DNA of 64,000 nucleotides from Brevibacterium permense (GCF_025506275.1 NZ_QYCP01000095.1:230004-294003); one strand, 5' to 3'; positions 16,230 to 25,857 are shown, counted from the first letter of the stretch. Notes: a model not told the origin generated them from the sequence alone. Program-made: numbers and translations.

Positions 16230-16272
16230 GTCTCATCAGGGCTTGTCGCCGGATGGCACCGGCTGCCTCGAG

Positions 16273-17646
16273 TCAGGCCTTGGCAGGCTCCTTCTTCGGA
16301 GCCGGCTTCGAGTTGGCGGCCTCGACGAAGTTCTTGCGCGGAACATCGAGGTCTGCCAGAGGCATGGCGTCACGGCCGAGGACGGCGCTGACGAACCAGT
16401 TGCCGAAGACCCTGACCTTGCGATCCATGGTCGGGATCGCGTAGCCGTGGTAGGCGCGGTGCATGAGCCAGGCGAGGAGTCCGCGGGCTTCGAAGTCACC
16501 CATCTGCGAAACACCCTTGTACAGACCCAGGCCTGCGACCGTACCGATGGTCTTGTGGAAGTACTGCTTGAACTCGGTCTCTCCGCGCAGTGCGGCGAGC
16601 ACGTTGGCAGCCAGCACCGGAGCCTGACGCACAGCATGCTGAGCGTTGGGCACGCAGAAGCCTGCCACTCCGCCCCCGGACAGGTCGGGAACCGCGGCAT
16701 TGTCGCCTGCCGCCCAAGCACCCTCAACGACACCGTCATCGCCCTCGACCCGCAGGTCGGCGCGTACGGTGACGTTGCCGCGTTCGTTGATCGGCAGGTC
16801 GGAGTCGATGAGCATCGGGTTGGCCTTGACACCGGCGGACCACACGATCGTGTCGGCGTCGAACTCTTCGCCGTTCGAGAGCTTGATGTGCTTGTCGGTG
16901 CAGTCCTGGAGGAAGGTCTCGAGGTAGACGTCGATTCCGCGTTCGCGCATGTGCTCGACGACCCAACGGGCCTGAGCTTCGCCGACCTCGGGCATGACGC
17001 GGCCGAGAGCCTCGACGAGGACGAAGCGGACATCGGCTTCGGTCAGCGTCTCGTACTGGGCGATGGCCGAACGGACCATGTCCTCGAGTTCGGTCAGCAG
17101 CTCGATGCCGGCGAATCCGCCGCCGACGAAGACGAAGGTCAGAGCCTTGCGGCGCTCCTCGTCGTCTTCCATCAGAGCGGCATCGGCCAGGCGGGAGAGG
17201 AGGTGGTCGCGCAGAGCGACGGCTTCCTCGATGCGCTTGAGCGCGATCGCATTCTCCTTCAGGCCCGGGATCGGCAGCGCACGGGCAACCGAACCGGAGG
17301 CGAGGATGATGTGGTCGTAGTCGAGCTCGAACGGTTCATCGTTCTCGGGTTCGATGGTGGCGAACTTCTCGGCGTGGTTGATCGAGGTGACCTTCGCGGT
17401 GATGACCTCAGCACCCGGCAGGTTGCGGCGCAGCGGCACCACAGCGTGACGAGGCTCGATCGACCCGGCTGCCACCTCGGGGAGGAACGGCAGGTAGGTC
17501 ATGTACGGGTTGGGATCGACCACGGTGACGGTGGCTTCGCCCCGACCGAGGTTCTTCAGCAGATTCTGAGCGGCGAGCAGGCCGACCGAGCCGCCACCGA
17601 CAACGAGGATTCGTGGACGCAGTTTTGAGTTTCTGATGAGTGCCAT
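16273..17646 (-). CDS. ndh: Type II NADH dehydrogenase
   Basis: A 457-residue single-subunit NADH:quinone oxidoreductase, peripheral to the membrane, that passes electrons from NADH to menaquinone without pumping protons. An FAD-binding VVGGGSVGLLAAQ motif near the N-terminus, the second dinucleotide motif FVFVGGGFAGIELLTELEDM near residue 170, and WAAGDNAAVPD near residue 310 identify the NDH-2 family, and the length is typical. The C-terminus ends in a lysine- and alanine-rich tail. No Shine-Dalgarno is present; TAGCAT six nt upstream of the ATG indicates a leaderless transcript. A Rex-type operator lies just beyond that -10 box, so expression is likely repressed unless NADH is high. Confidence 0.93.
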   Translation of the reverse strand: MALIRNSKLRPRILVVGGGSVGLLAAQNLLKNLGRGEATVTVVDPNPYMTYLPFLPEVAAGSIEPRHAVVPLRRNLPGAEVITAKVTSINHAEKFATIEPENDEPFELDYDHIILASGSVARALPIPGLKENAIALKRIEEAVALRDHLLSRLADAALMEDDEERRKALTFVFVGGGFAGIELLTELEDMVRSAIAQYETLTEADVRFVLVEALGRVMPEVGEAQARWVVEHMRERGIDVYLETFLQDCTDKHIKLSNGEEFDADTIVWSAGVKANPMLIDSDLPINERGNVTVRADLRVEGDDGVVEGAWAAGDNAAVPDLSGGGVAGFCVPNAQHAVRQAPVLAANVLAALRGETEFKQYFHKTIGTVAGLGLYKGVSQMGDFEARGLLAWLMHRAYHGYAIPTMDRKVRVFGNWFVSAVLGRDAMPLADLDVPRKNFVEAANSKPAPKKEPAKA

Positions 17647-17652
17647 AATCCC

Positions 17653-17658
17653 ATGCTA
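17653..17658 (-). promoter_or_regulatory. -10 element of leaderless ndh promoter
   Basis: TAGCAT on the minus strand ends 6 nt before the ATG of ndh. This is the spacing expected when transcription starts at or next to the start codon. Confidence 0.55.
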
Positions 17659-17663
17659 GACCC

Positions 17664-17681
17664 TTGTGAAAACTTTCACTA
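17664..17681. promoter_or_regulatory. Rex-type redox operator upstream of ndh
   Basis: TTGTGAAAACTTTCACTA differs from the established Rex consensus TTGTGAAnnnnTTCACAA at one position. It lies immediately upstream of the ndh -10 box, so bound Rex would block polymerase. Rex releases DNA when NADH/NAD+ rises, which suits an NADH dehydrogenase gene. The rex gene itself is not in the window. Confidence 0.65.
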
Positions 17682-17737
17682 ATTGTTTGTCCCACGGACT
17701 CGAACGCCCCAGATCAGAGCAGTTTCTGCACCTGGTC

Positions 17738-18982
17738 TCAGCGGCGACGGCGGGCGAAGGAGACGATCGAGATGATCATGAGAACCACGGCGATCAGGGC
17801 TCCGGCACCGAGGACGGCGAAGCCGAGTGTCGGTGTCGACTGCGTGGCGACGATATCGGTCGGCGCGATAGCCTTCGGGCTCTCGGTCTCATCCGGTGCC
17901 GCGGTTTCGGTCTCTTCCGACTTCGCATCCCCGCGACGATGCATCTTCACCCAATCCGCCAGCTCCTCCTCGGCGGAGGAGACGTTCTTGGGCGCTTTCG
18001 CTTTGATGGCGCTCTGCGGGTCGACGCGCCCCCAGCCGACGATCGGGTCGGGCTTGCCCTTCTTGCTCACGCCCTTGTGACCGTCCACCGGTTCGGCACT
18101 CGACTGCAGTATGGCTCGGACTTCATCGGCGCTGAGGTCGGGGTTCTCGGAGCGGATGAGCGCTGCCACACCGGACACGACGGGTGAGGCGAAGGAGCAG
18201 CCCTGGCCTTCGGCGTAGCCGCCGCTGTAGTACGGAATGGGAATGTCCTTGGCCGGACCCATGAGGTCGACGGCGGTGCCGGGTGCGGTGGAGTCGTCGA
18301 GGACCTTCCCGTTCTGGCCGAGTCCGCCCACCCCGATGACGCCCGGAACCGTCGACGGCGACCATGCTTGGGTCGCTCCCTGCGAGGCGTTGCCGACGCA
18401 GGCGACGACGAGCACGTCCTTTTTGTAGGCGTAGGCGAAGGATTCGTCCCAGCTCTCCGGCCAGCCCGGATCGTCCCATCCCAAGGACATGTTGATGACC
18501 TTCGCACCGGAGTCGACGGCCCACCGGATGGCTTCATCGGCCTGTTCTCGAGTCGATCCGGATTCCTTGGGGCGGTCGGGGCCCAGCCACATCGACGCCG
18601 ACAGGATCTCTGCGTCCGGGGCGACGCCGGTCGGTCCGGCACCGACTCCTCGGCCGGCGATGACTCCGGCCACGGCAGTGCCGTGGTGGATCGTGGTCTT
18701 CCCGCCGAGCGGGGTCTTTCCGTCTTTGCCCAATCCGCTGAAGTCCTTGGACTTCTTCACGACGCCCTTGAGGTCTTCGTGGTCGGAGTTGACACCGGAG
18801 TCGATCACTGCGACCTTGACGCCCTTGCCCGTTGACTTCTTCCAGACCTTGTCGATTCCGTAGTCCTTGATGAACCACTGGCCGGGCCCGGCCTTCGGCG
18901 CGGCCATGACGGGCTGGGTGGTACCGACGACGAGTCCGAGGACGACGGTCGTGACGGCGAGGAGTCGCGCGGCGGCTCTCAC
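17738..18982 (-). CDS. Secreted, membrane-anchored S8 serine protease (mycosin-like)
   Basis: A 414-residue subtilase with a signal peptide ending at an alanine-rich AxA site (PVMAAPK). The catalytic triad is Asp61 in VIDSGV, His100 in HHGTAVAGVIAG and Ser263 in GCSFASP. The C-terminus has an acidic, threonine-rich linker, one membrane helix (about 383-408) and RRRR inside. This is the layout of mycosins, which act with type VII secretion, but no ESX gene is near. The GTG start overlaps the stop of ppx by four bases, so it is translated as the last gene of the ftsB / DUF501 / ppx operon. Role in the cell envelope is likely; the substrate is unknown. Confidence 0.88.
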   Translation of the reverse strand: MRAAARLLAVTTVVLGLVVGTTQPVMAAPKAGPGQWFIKDYGIDKVWKKSTGKGVKVAVIDSGVNSDHEDLKGVVKKSKDFSGLGKDGKTPLGGKTTIHHGTAVAGVIAGRGVGAGPTGVAPDAEILSASMWLGPDRPKESGSTREQADEAIRWAVDSGAKVINMSLGWDDPGWPESWDESFAYAYKKDVLVVACVGNASQGATQAWSPSTVPGVIGVGGLGQNGKVLDDSTAPGTAVDLMGPAKDIPIPYYSGGYAEGQGCSFASPVVSGVAALIRSENPDLSADEVRAILQSSAEPVDGHKGVSKKGKPDPIVGWGRVDPQSAIKAKAPKNVSSAEEELADWVKMHRRGDAKSEETETAAPDETESPKAIAPTDIVATQSTPTLGFAVLGAGALIAVVLMIISIVSFARRRR

Positions 18983-19926
18983 GAGCTCGTCAGCGCGAGG
19001 TCGAGCGCGGTCCCGTCGAGGATGTCGGTTTCCGAGATCCGAATATCCAGCGATCCTCCGGCGGCTGACACGGCTTGGTCGAAGCGGGCGACGATCCTGG
19101 CGAAGAGCAGCGATCCGGCGCCGATGACGTCGACGCGTCCGGGATGCATATACGGCAGCTCTGTGCGTGCCTGGCGGTCCATGGCCAGCAGCTTTCGGGA
19201 TTCGTCTGCGACGTCGGCGACGCTGATATGTGCTCCGTGGATGCGCTCTCGCTGGTAGCTCTCGAGTCCGAGGATGCCTGCGGTGATGGTGGTGACGGTG
19301 CCGGCGACTCCGATGAAGGTGCGCGGGACGGCGAAGTCGACGATCTGCGCGGCCTGGTCCAGCTGGCCGTCGATATCGGCCAGTGCCGCCTGGATCTGGT
19401 CCTGGCTGGGGGTCTCGACCGGCATGTGCCGTTCGGTCAGACGTACAGACCCGATGTCCATGCTCACGGCCGCTTGGACATCGTCTTGGCCGAGGACGAG
19501 CTCGGTCGAGCCGCCGCCGAGGTCCATGACGGCATAGGGTCCGTCAGCATCTGTCAGGCCCGCAGTGGCGCCGAGGAAGGACAGCCGGGCCTCTTCTTCA
19601 CCGGCGATGACGTCGGGGACGACGCCGAGGATCGAGAAGATCCCGGCGAAGAACTCATCGCGATTCTTCACGTCGCGGCTGGCCGAGGTCGCGACGAACC
19701 TCAGCTTCTCAGGGCGGTACTCGGCGGCCACCTCGGCGAACTCCTTCGCCACGGCGAAGGTGCGCTCTAGCGCCTCAGGTGCGAATTCGCTGGTGGCGTC
19801 AACGCCTTGGCCGAGGCGGACGATCCGGGTTTCGCGACGCAGGTCGGTGAGGGTGCCGTCGGCGGCGACATCGGCGATGAGCAGGCGCAGGGAGTTCGTC
19901 CCGCAGTCGAAGGCAGCAACACGCAT
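18979..19926 (-). CDS. Ppx/GppA-family exopolyphosphatase
   Basis: A 315-residue protein of the ASKHA phosphatase fold that hydrolyses polyphosphate or pppGpp. It opens with MRVAAFDCGTNSLRLL, a phosphate-binding loop, and contains VMDLGGGSTELVLG (about residue 138), GVAGTVTTITAG and GAGSLLFARIV, all Ppx/GppA motifs. It is the short actinobacterial form without the C-terminal HD domain found in E. coli Ppx, like M. tuberculosis Rv1026. The start is the ATG at 19926, 8 nt after the DUF501 stop. The order ftsB / DUF501 / ppx is conserved in the phylum. Confidence 0.9.
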   Translation of the reverse strand: MRVAAFDCGTNSLRLLIADVAADGTLTDLRRETRIVRLGQGVDATSEFAPEALERTFAVAKEFAEVAAEYRPEKLRFVATSASRDVKNRDEFFAGIFSILGVVPDVIAGEEEARLSFLGATAGLTDADGPYAVMDLGGGSTELVLGQDDVQAAVSMDIGSVRLTERHMPVETPSQDQIQAALADIDGQLDQAAQIVDFAVPRTFIGVAGTVTTITAGILGLESYQRERIHGAHISVADVADESRKLLAMDRQARTELPYMHPGRVDVIGAGSLLFARIVARFDQAVSAAGGSLDIRISETDILDGTALDLALTSS

Positions 19927-19934
19927 GTCAGGTC

Positions 19935-20462
19935 CTAGTCGGTGGATTCGGTGGTGGCAGCGGTCTCGGCCAGCGGCGGCACATCGCTCATGAACGACAG
20001 TGCGCGGTCGCCGATGGGGTTGATGTCGAGTCCGGCGGACAGCGAGTGGCCGACGAGGGCGTGGAGGCATTTGACCCGGTTCGGCATTCCGCCTGCGGAG
20101 TAGTCCTTGATCTCTTCGACCTCCGCCAGGCCCGCTGCGGAGCCGATCTCAGAGCGGACGTCGAGGTAGGCCCGGTGCGCGGCGGCGTAGGCAGCGGCGA
20201 GCTCGTCGTCTTCGCCGATCTCCGTGGTCCATTCGGCCATGATTCCCGATGCTTCCAGACGTGAGCATTCGGCCACATAGGCAGGGTGGGTGAGGTAGAA
20301 GGTCGTCGGGAATGGGGTGCCGTCCTCGAGGCGCGGGGCCGTGGCGACGACGAGAGGCTCACCTGTTGCGCTGCGGGCGGCGATGCCGACGACGCCTCGG
20401 GGAATGCGTCCGAGTTGGTCTTGGAGGACAGCGAAATCCGCCTCGGTGCACTCTGTGATCAT
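19935..20462 (-). CDS. DUF501 protein
   Basis: A 175-residue protein of the actinobacterial DUF501 family, whose function is not established. It carries typical segments: QLGRIPRGVVGIAARSATGEPLVVATAPRLEDGTPFPTTFYLTHP and GGMPNRVKCLHALVGHSLSAG, the latter with conserved Cys and His residues that look like an active or metal site. It sits between ftsB and ppx as in M. tuberculosis (Rv1025). Its ATG shares one base with the ftsB stop (TGATG), so translation is coupled. Confidence 0.88.
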   Translation of the reverse strand: MITECTEADFAVLQDQLGRIPRGVVGIAARSATGEPLVVATAPRLEDGTPFPTTFYLTHPAYVAECSRLEASGIMAEWTTEIGEDDELAAAYAAAHRAYLDVRSEIGSAAGLAEVEEIKDYSAGGMPNRVKCLHALVGHSLSAGLDINPIGDRALSFMSDVPPLAETAATTESTD

Positions 20463-20956
20463 CAGCTCTTCTCCACGGTGTTGCCGGTCTCCTGAATGGA
20501 CTCCAGCAACTCAAGGTACCAGGCCTGCTTGCGAACCGGCCGTTCGGGCTCGGATTCCTCGTCGACGGCCTCTTGATTCGTGACGATGACCGCGTTCTTG
20601 CCCTTTTCCACGTAGTACTGGTCTTCGCGAGCCTTGCGTTTGATGTAGGCGGGGTCCCTGAGGTTCTCGTTCTTCTCTTCGAGGCTCTTGACCTCGGCCT
20701 TCGTCGTCTCGATCTCGTTATTCAGGGCCGCGATCTGCTGGGCCTGTTTGAGTGCGGAGTTCAGGGGTGAAAGGAACGCAAGGAGGACGATGGCGACAAC
20801 GAGGAGGAAGACGCCCGTGCGCACCGACATGCGGCGGCCACGCGCCTCGGCGTCCATGCCGGCCTCGGCTTCGATGACCGGTTTCGGGCGTCGACGAGGG
20901 GTGGCTTTGCCAGGAGCCGATTTCGGGGCACTTCGTCTGGGCTTGCTCGGGACCAT
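20462..20956 (-). CDS. ftsB: FtsB/DivIC-type septum formation initiator
   Basis: A 164-residue bitopic membrane protein of the division complex. A basic, proline-rich cytosolic N-terminus (about 1-43) is followed by one membrane helix (TGVFLLVVAIVLLAFLSPL) and a coiled coil (LKQAQQIAALNNEIETTKAEVKSLEEKNENLRDP) ending in the conserved RxxYYVEKGKN-type segment. It links FtsQ and FtsL at the septum. The ATG at 20956 has AGAGGAAAG upstream. First gene of the ftsB / DUF501 / ppx / S8 protease operon. Confidence 0.88.
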   Translation of the reverse strand: MVPSKPRRSAPKSAPGKATPRRRPKPVIEAEAGMDAEARGRRMSVRTGVFLLVVAIVLLAFLSPLNSALKQAQQIAALNNEIETTKAEVKSLEEKNENLRDPAYIKRKAREDQYYVEKGKNAVIVTNQEAVDEESEPERPVRKQAWYLELLESIQETGNTVEKS

Positions 20957-21385
20957 GCTTCTTTCCTCTGCGACTGGGGATCGGGGAAGAGTGTCGCAAC
21001 ATCTCCAAGTGTGCCGTGTCCGCATTCCCTGCGCGAGGATTTCGAGCTCGTGGCGTGTTCGATTCTCACGTATCCTCCGTCACGTCTCGTCCCGCCCACT
21101 CCTCCCCCGCGAGCATCTCTCACCTTCACCTCTGAGTCCTCCCGGCAGTCACTTCTCCTACACCTGCCAACGCATTCCTCGCTGTCGGCGCCAAACCACC
21201 CTGTTCCAGCGGTGCGTTATGCGCCTCCTGGTGCCCGATGCCCGCAAACCGTCACCGGCGATCAGGCAGAATGCGACCAGCCATCTCGCGCAGCCCCCTT
21301 CTCCATCCCTGTTCTATCCACAGAGTTATCCACAGAATAGCCACTACTCATTGCCGTTTACTGATTTTTATTGCATTTTGGATGC
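20957..21385. other. Divergent region between ftsB and the DUF559-type gene
   Basis: No gene is supported in these 429 bases. The left half is pyrimidine-rich on the plus strand. The right end becomes AT-rich and contains two DnaA-box-like nonamers (21314-21334), then a run of A/T before the DUF559-type start. Confidence 0.55.
21314..21334 (+). promoter_or_regulatory. Pair of DnaA-box-like sequences
   Basis: CTATCCACA (21314-21322) and TTATCCACA (21326-21334) lie in the same orientation 12 bp apart. The second is the perfect consensus box and the first differs at one base. They sit about 50 bp upstream of the DUF559-type gene. They could bind DnaA as a titration or control site. Confidence 0.5.
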
Positions 21386-22393
21386 ATGTATAAATTACTG
21401 AGCACTGATGACATCATTCGACTCGGATTCAACCATGGGGACATCAGGCGCGCCCGCGGATGTTGCCTCCGACGACTGTCGCGGGGCACATATCTGGTCC
21501 GCCGTGTCTGCGAGCTGGACTTCCATCGCCCGCTCTGGGCGAGCATCGACGAGCAGATCCACCAGGTCTTCATCGAACACGGAGACATTCGGGACGAGAT
21601 CAACGATCTCAGCGCCTCGGTGATGGCTCACTTCGCTCAACGTTCCGATCGGAGAACCGACGATGCGAAAGCGAACCCACCGACGGAGATCTTCTCGCAC
21701 ATCTCCGTGGCCCTCATCCACAATCTGCCCATCTCCCACCCTGTCACTCATCAAGTCGAGGTCGTCCGGCCCGGTACCAACCGCAAGTTCAAGACCATCC
21801 ACGTCCGCGGCAGTCGCATCCCGAAGAACCATCGCGCTGCGATCGACGGCGCCGAGGTGACCACGCTCGAACGCACACTGATAGACGTCGCCCGCAGCTA
21901 TAATCTCGACGTCTCCGTGCCGATGATCGATGATGCGCTGCACCGCGAGCTGACAAGCAGAGAGAAGATCCTCAGGACATTCGCCCAATGTTTGGAGAAG
22001 CGCAACTCCGCGAAAGTGCGATTGGCCATCGATCTGTCCGATTCTCGTCGAGAATCCCCCGCCGAGGCGGTCGCCGCGGTGCGATTCTACGAACACGGGA
22101 TCACAGGGCTGGAACCACAAGTCACGTTCCGGGCTGACAGCATGAACCGGAATATCCGCGTCGACTTCTGTTACCGCCGGGCTCGACTCATCATCGAGAT
22201 CGACGGCATCGGCAAGCTCTATCTCGGCTCAGGTGTCCCCCGCGAGGAGCTCGAACAGGAACGCCGTCGCGAGCAGTGGCTGCGCGACCAGGGGTGGCAG
22301 GTGATTCGGATCAGTTGGAAGGAACTGTTCGAAGAGGCGAAATTCTATGACATCCTCCGCGTCATCCGCCGCTCGCAGAATTTCACCGCCTGA
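21386..22393 (+). CDS. DUF559 / AbiEi-like protein with PD-(D/E)XK C-terminus
   Basis: A 335-residue protein of a common actinobacterial family. The N-terminus (LSTDDIIRLGFNHGDIRRARGCCLRRLSRGTYLV) resembles the winged-helix, antitoxin-like domain of AbiEi proteins. The C-terminus (VDFCYRRARLIIEIDGIGKLY, then EQERRREQWLRDQGWQVIRISWKEL) resembles DUF559 / Vsr-type nucleases, with the D-(x)n-ExD pattern of a PD-(D/E)XK core. The role is unproven; nucleic-acid binding or cleavage is inferred. The ATG at 21386 lacks a clear Shine-Dalgarno. It is inserted, on the opposite strand, between ftsB and eno, which are neighbours in most relatives. Confidence 0.75.
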   Translation: MYKLLSTDDIIRLGFNHGDIRRARGCCLRRLSRGTYLVRRVCELDFHRPLWASIDEQIHQVFIEHGDIRDEINDLSASVMAHFAQRSDRRTDDAKANPPTEIFSHISVALIHNLPISHPVTHQVEVVRPGTNRKFKTIHVRGSRIPKNHRAAIDGAEVTTLERTLIDVARSYNLDVSVPMIDDALHRELTSREKILRTFAQCLEKRNSAKVRLAIDLSDSRRESPAEAVAAVRFYEHGITGLEPQVTFRADSMNRNIRVDFCYRRARLIIEIDGIGKLYLGSGVPREELEQERRREQWLRDQGWQVIRISWKELFEEAKFYDILRVIRRSQNFTA

Positions 22394-22758
22394 TCCCCGC
22401 CGCGGTCAACTATCCCCACAATGCATCGCAAACCGCAGGCGCATCCTGCACCGTTGCTTACACGCACTCCCTTTGCATCGGGCATATGGGCGCAGATGGC
22501 GCAATTCAGAGAGTTTCATCCCGCACCGTCGCTGGCAACTCCTACATGTGCTCGGCCATCCTTCACCCGCAGCGACTCGTCAGAGTGGTGCACCGGTGCC
22601 ATTTGCGAGGAACGCGTGGCTAAGCCGCCAGTGGGCGGATATGAGACCACCGGTGACAGATGGTGACGCGGAGAGCCGGGCCTGGCAACGGAGAATCATC
22701 GCGATGAGGAGACTTCGCGGTGAGAAGTGCAGCCTCGGATGAGGGAACGCCGAAGCTG
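22394..22758. other. Intergenic region without a supported gene
   Basis: This 365-bp stretch lies between the end of the DUF559-type gene and the eno terminator. Frames present are short, overlap one another and lack start signals. I see no tRNA, riboswitch or repeat in it. Confidence 0.5.
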
Positions 22759-22810
22759 GAAACAACGAGGCGGGACCGGGCGATCGTTGTGATCGTCCGG
22801 CCCCGCCTCG
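22759..22810 (-). terminator. Terminator of eno
   Basis: On the minus strand a 20-bp stem (one mismatch, one wobble) with a 5-nt loop lies just after the eno stop and is followed by TTGTTTCC. This is a standard rho-independent terminator. Confidence 0.8.
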
Positions 22811-22833
22811 GGGAGTTCAGAGCCCTGCTCGCC

Positions 22834-24168
<1,335 letters not shown>

Positions 24169-24190
24169 TTAATGCACCGCGCGTCCAGGC

Positions 24191-25033
24191 TCACCCTCGG
24201 TCCGGGCCCCGGTTGGGCTCGGATTCGAGCAGGCATTGCCGCAGTCGCTCGGGCGTCGCCGGGTCCATCCCGTGCGCGAGCAGGTAGGCTTCGACTCCCC
24301 CTGGCTGTCCCCCGTCCTTCGCCGAGGCGGTCCCGTGCTCGGCCTCGATACGGTCGAGGACCTCATGCATGAGTTCGGGAGGAGCAGCAGTGGCGGTCTG
24401 GGCGAGGTTGCCGGAGATCCCGGCATCGGAGAAGTTCCTGGTGATCGCCTCGAGGAAACCCCCGGACAGGTGTGTGGAGGTGATCGCATATTCGTCGACG
24501 ATCTCCTGCCGTCCCACACCGAGGAGGTCGAGCAGGAATGCTCCGATCACACCGGTGCGATCCTTCCCGGCAGAGCAGTGGAACACCACACCATCAGCGC
24601 AGTGTTCGGCGATCAGGTCGACGGCGGCAGCCAGCCGGTGACCGAAGTGCGTGATCATGAGTTCGTAGATGCGGCCGAGGCTCCGGTCGCTGAGATCCAT
24701 CCCTGTCGCCTCGGCGGCGGCTTTCATCTCTTCCCTGCTCAACGGTCGGCTGGGGAAGAAGTGGTCGTCGAAGACGGGCAGCTCGATTTGTCGGATGTCG
24801 AGGCCGTCGAGCGCATCAGGCAGTTTCGCCCTCTCGCCGATATCGCGCAGATCGATGACGGTGCCGATGCCGAGTTCGCCGATATCGGCGCGCGCCCGAT
24901 CGCTCAGCTGCGCCAGACCGTCGGCGCGGAACACCTTCCCGGATCGCACTCGGCTCTCCCCCACCTCGGTGGCGGGCCCTCCGAGGTCACGGAAGTTGAA
25001 CGTGCCTTCGATCTCAAGCCTCTCCAGACTCAT
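24191..25033 (-). CDS. Tyrosine-protein phosphatase (Y_phosphatase3 type)
   Basis: A 280-residue phosphatase with the P-loop HCSAGKDRTG (about residues 152-161), in which cysteine is the nucleophile and arginine binds phosphate. The N-terminal FNFRDLGG and RSGKVFRADGLAQLS segments match the bacterial PtpB / LipA-type family that acts on phosphotyrosine and sometimes on phosphoinositides. No signal peptide is seen, although relatives can be secreted. Its ATG overlaps the mazG stop by four bases, so the two are co-translated. The physiological substrate is unknown. Confidence 0.88.
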   Translation of the reverse strand: MSLERLEIEGTFNFRDLGGPATEVGESRVRSGKVFRADGLAQLSDRARADIGELGIGTVIDLRDIGERAKLPDALDGLDIRQIELPVFDDHFFPSRPLSREEMKAAAEATGMDLSDRSLGRIYELMITHFGHRLAAAVDLIAEHCADGVVFHCSAGKDRTGVIGAFLLDLLGVGRQEIVDEYAITSTHLSGGFLEAITRNFSDAGISGNLAQTATAAPPELMHEVLDRIEAEHGTASAKDGGQPGGVEAYLLAHGMDPATPERLRQCLLESEPNRGPDRG

Positions 25034-25479
25034 CGACTTCCGTCCTCTCCTCGCGCTGCGGCCTTCTCTTCCGCTTTGATCCGGCGGTACTCGCGTTCGA
25101 CGTCTTCCAACGATGCCATCTCATCTCCGGGATCGTCGGTGAAGGCCAGGGGGTGACGACGGATGAGCTTGGCTTCGAGACCATCGATGATGGCGCCGAG
25201 GCTGTGACCGTAGTCTCGCCCGCTGCTTTCATCGAGCAGGGCGGAGTGGAAGAGCACTTGGTAGAACACGTCGCCGAGCTCGTCGACGACGGCCGCCCGA
25301 TTCTCCGCAGTGGGTTCTGTCGCGAAGTCTTCAAGAGCGACGATGAGTTCATTCGTCTCTTCCCGTGCGTACTTCTCGAGGCTCTGATGATCTTGTCGGC
25401 TCGACCAGGGGCAACGTCGTCGCAGAGTCGCCATGGCTTCGATCACCGCTTGGAGTCCCGGTTCGTCACGTTCACCCAC
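25030..25479 (-). CDS. mazG: MazG nucleoside triphosphate pyrophosphohydrolase
   Basis: A 149-residue single-domain MazG that hydrolyses NTPs to NMP and pyrophosphate, cleansing damaged nucleotides. The helical core carries CPWSSRQDHQSLEKYAREETNELIVAL and the downstream ENRAAVVDELGDVFYQVLFHS, containing the ExxE and ExxD metal-binding pattern. It is shorter than the two-domain E. coli enzyme. I set the start at the GTG at 25479 because AGGAGG lies 7 nt upstream; another in-frame GTG at 25500 would place that AGGAGG inside the gene. Followed by an overlapping tyrosine phosphatase gene. Confidence 0.9.
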   Translation of the reverse strand: MGERDEPGLQAVIEAMATLRRRCPWSSRQDHQSLEKYAREETNELIVALEDFATEPTAENRAAVVDELGDVFYQVLFHSALLDESSGRDYGHSLGAIIDGLEAKLIRRHPLAFTDDPGDEMASLEDVEREYRRIKAEEKAAARGEDGSR

Positions 25480-25500
25480 GAAATATCCTCCTGCCGGCAC

Positions 25501-25530
25501 GAAAGACCCCCACCGCAGAAGCGGTGAGGG
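25501..25530 (-). terminator. Terminator of the CsbD gene
   Basis: On the minus strand CCCTCACCGC-TTCT-GCGGTGGGGG (10 bp, one wobble) is followed by TCTTTC. It lies 12 nt after the CsbD stop and separates it from mazG. Confidence 0.75.
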
Positions 25531-25542
25531 CCGATTCGTCGG

Positions 25543-25737
25543 TCACTTCGAGAATTTGTCCTTGACCGAGGCACCGAGGTCCTTGACCGACTCGCCGACG
25601 TCCTTGGTTTTGGCCTTGAGCTGATCGGTGGCACCTTCGGCCTTGAGCTGGTCGTCACCGGTCACATCACCGACGGTCTCCTTGGCACGGCCGCCGAGGT
25701 CTTCGGCCTTGTTTTCGAACTTGTCGTCAACACCCAT
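25543..25737 (-). CDS. CsbD-family stress protein
   Basis: A 64-residue hydrophilic protein with the CsbD pattern (DKFENKAEDLGGRAKETVGDVTGDDQLKAEG), rich in Lys, Asp and Gly and low in hydrophobic residues. CsbD proteins are induced by stress and stationary phase in several bacteria; their mechanism is unknown. AAGGAG lies 7 nt upstream of the ATG. It sits alone between mfd and mazG with its own terminator. Confidence 0.9.
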   Translation of the reverse strand: MGVDDKFENKAEDLGGRAKETVGDVTGDDQLKAEGATDQLKAKTKDVGESVKDLGASVKDKFSK

Positions 25738-25857
25738 GGGGATTCTCCTTAGTGGACAGCTGCGTGATCTGCACTTGCTGCGGATGTCTCCGCGTTTCGC
25801 ACTCTACGCCACCGCCCTGGCTCGTGGACCGAACAGCGGTGAACAGTCGGAGAGTTC

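Noticed and set aside
16204..17628. Long plus-strand frame of 474 codons opposite ndh
   Set aside because: It is the antisense shadow of a gene with clear FAD and NAD motifs; the translation is rich in Val, Asp, Gly and His repeats and has no domain.
17738..18982. Evidence for a type VII secretion locus
   Set aside because: The protease resembles mycosins, but no EccB, EccC, EccD or WXG100 gene is present in the window.
21314..21334. Chromosomal origin of replication
   Set aside because: Only two boxes are present and dnaA, dnaN, rpmH and parAB are absent from the neighbourhood.
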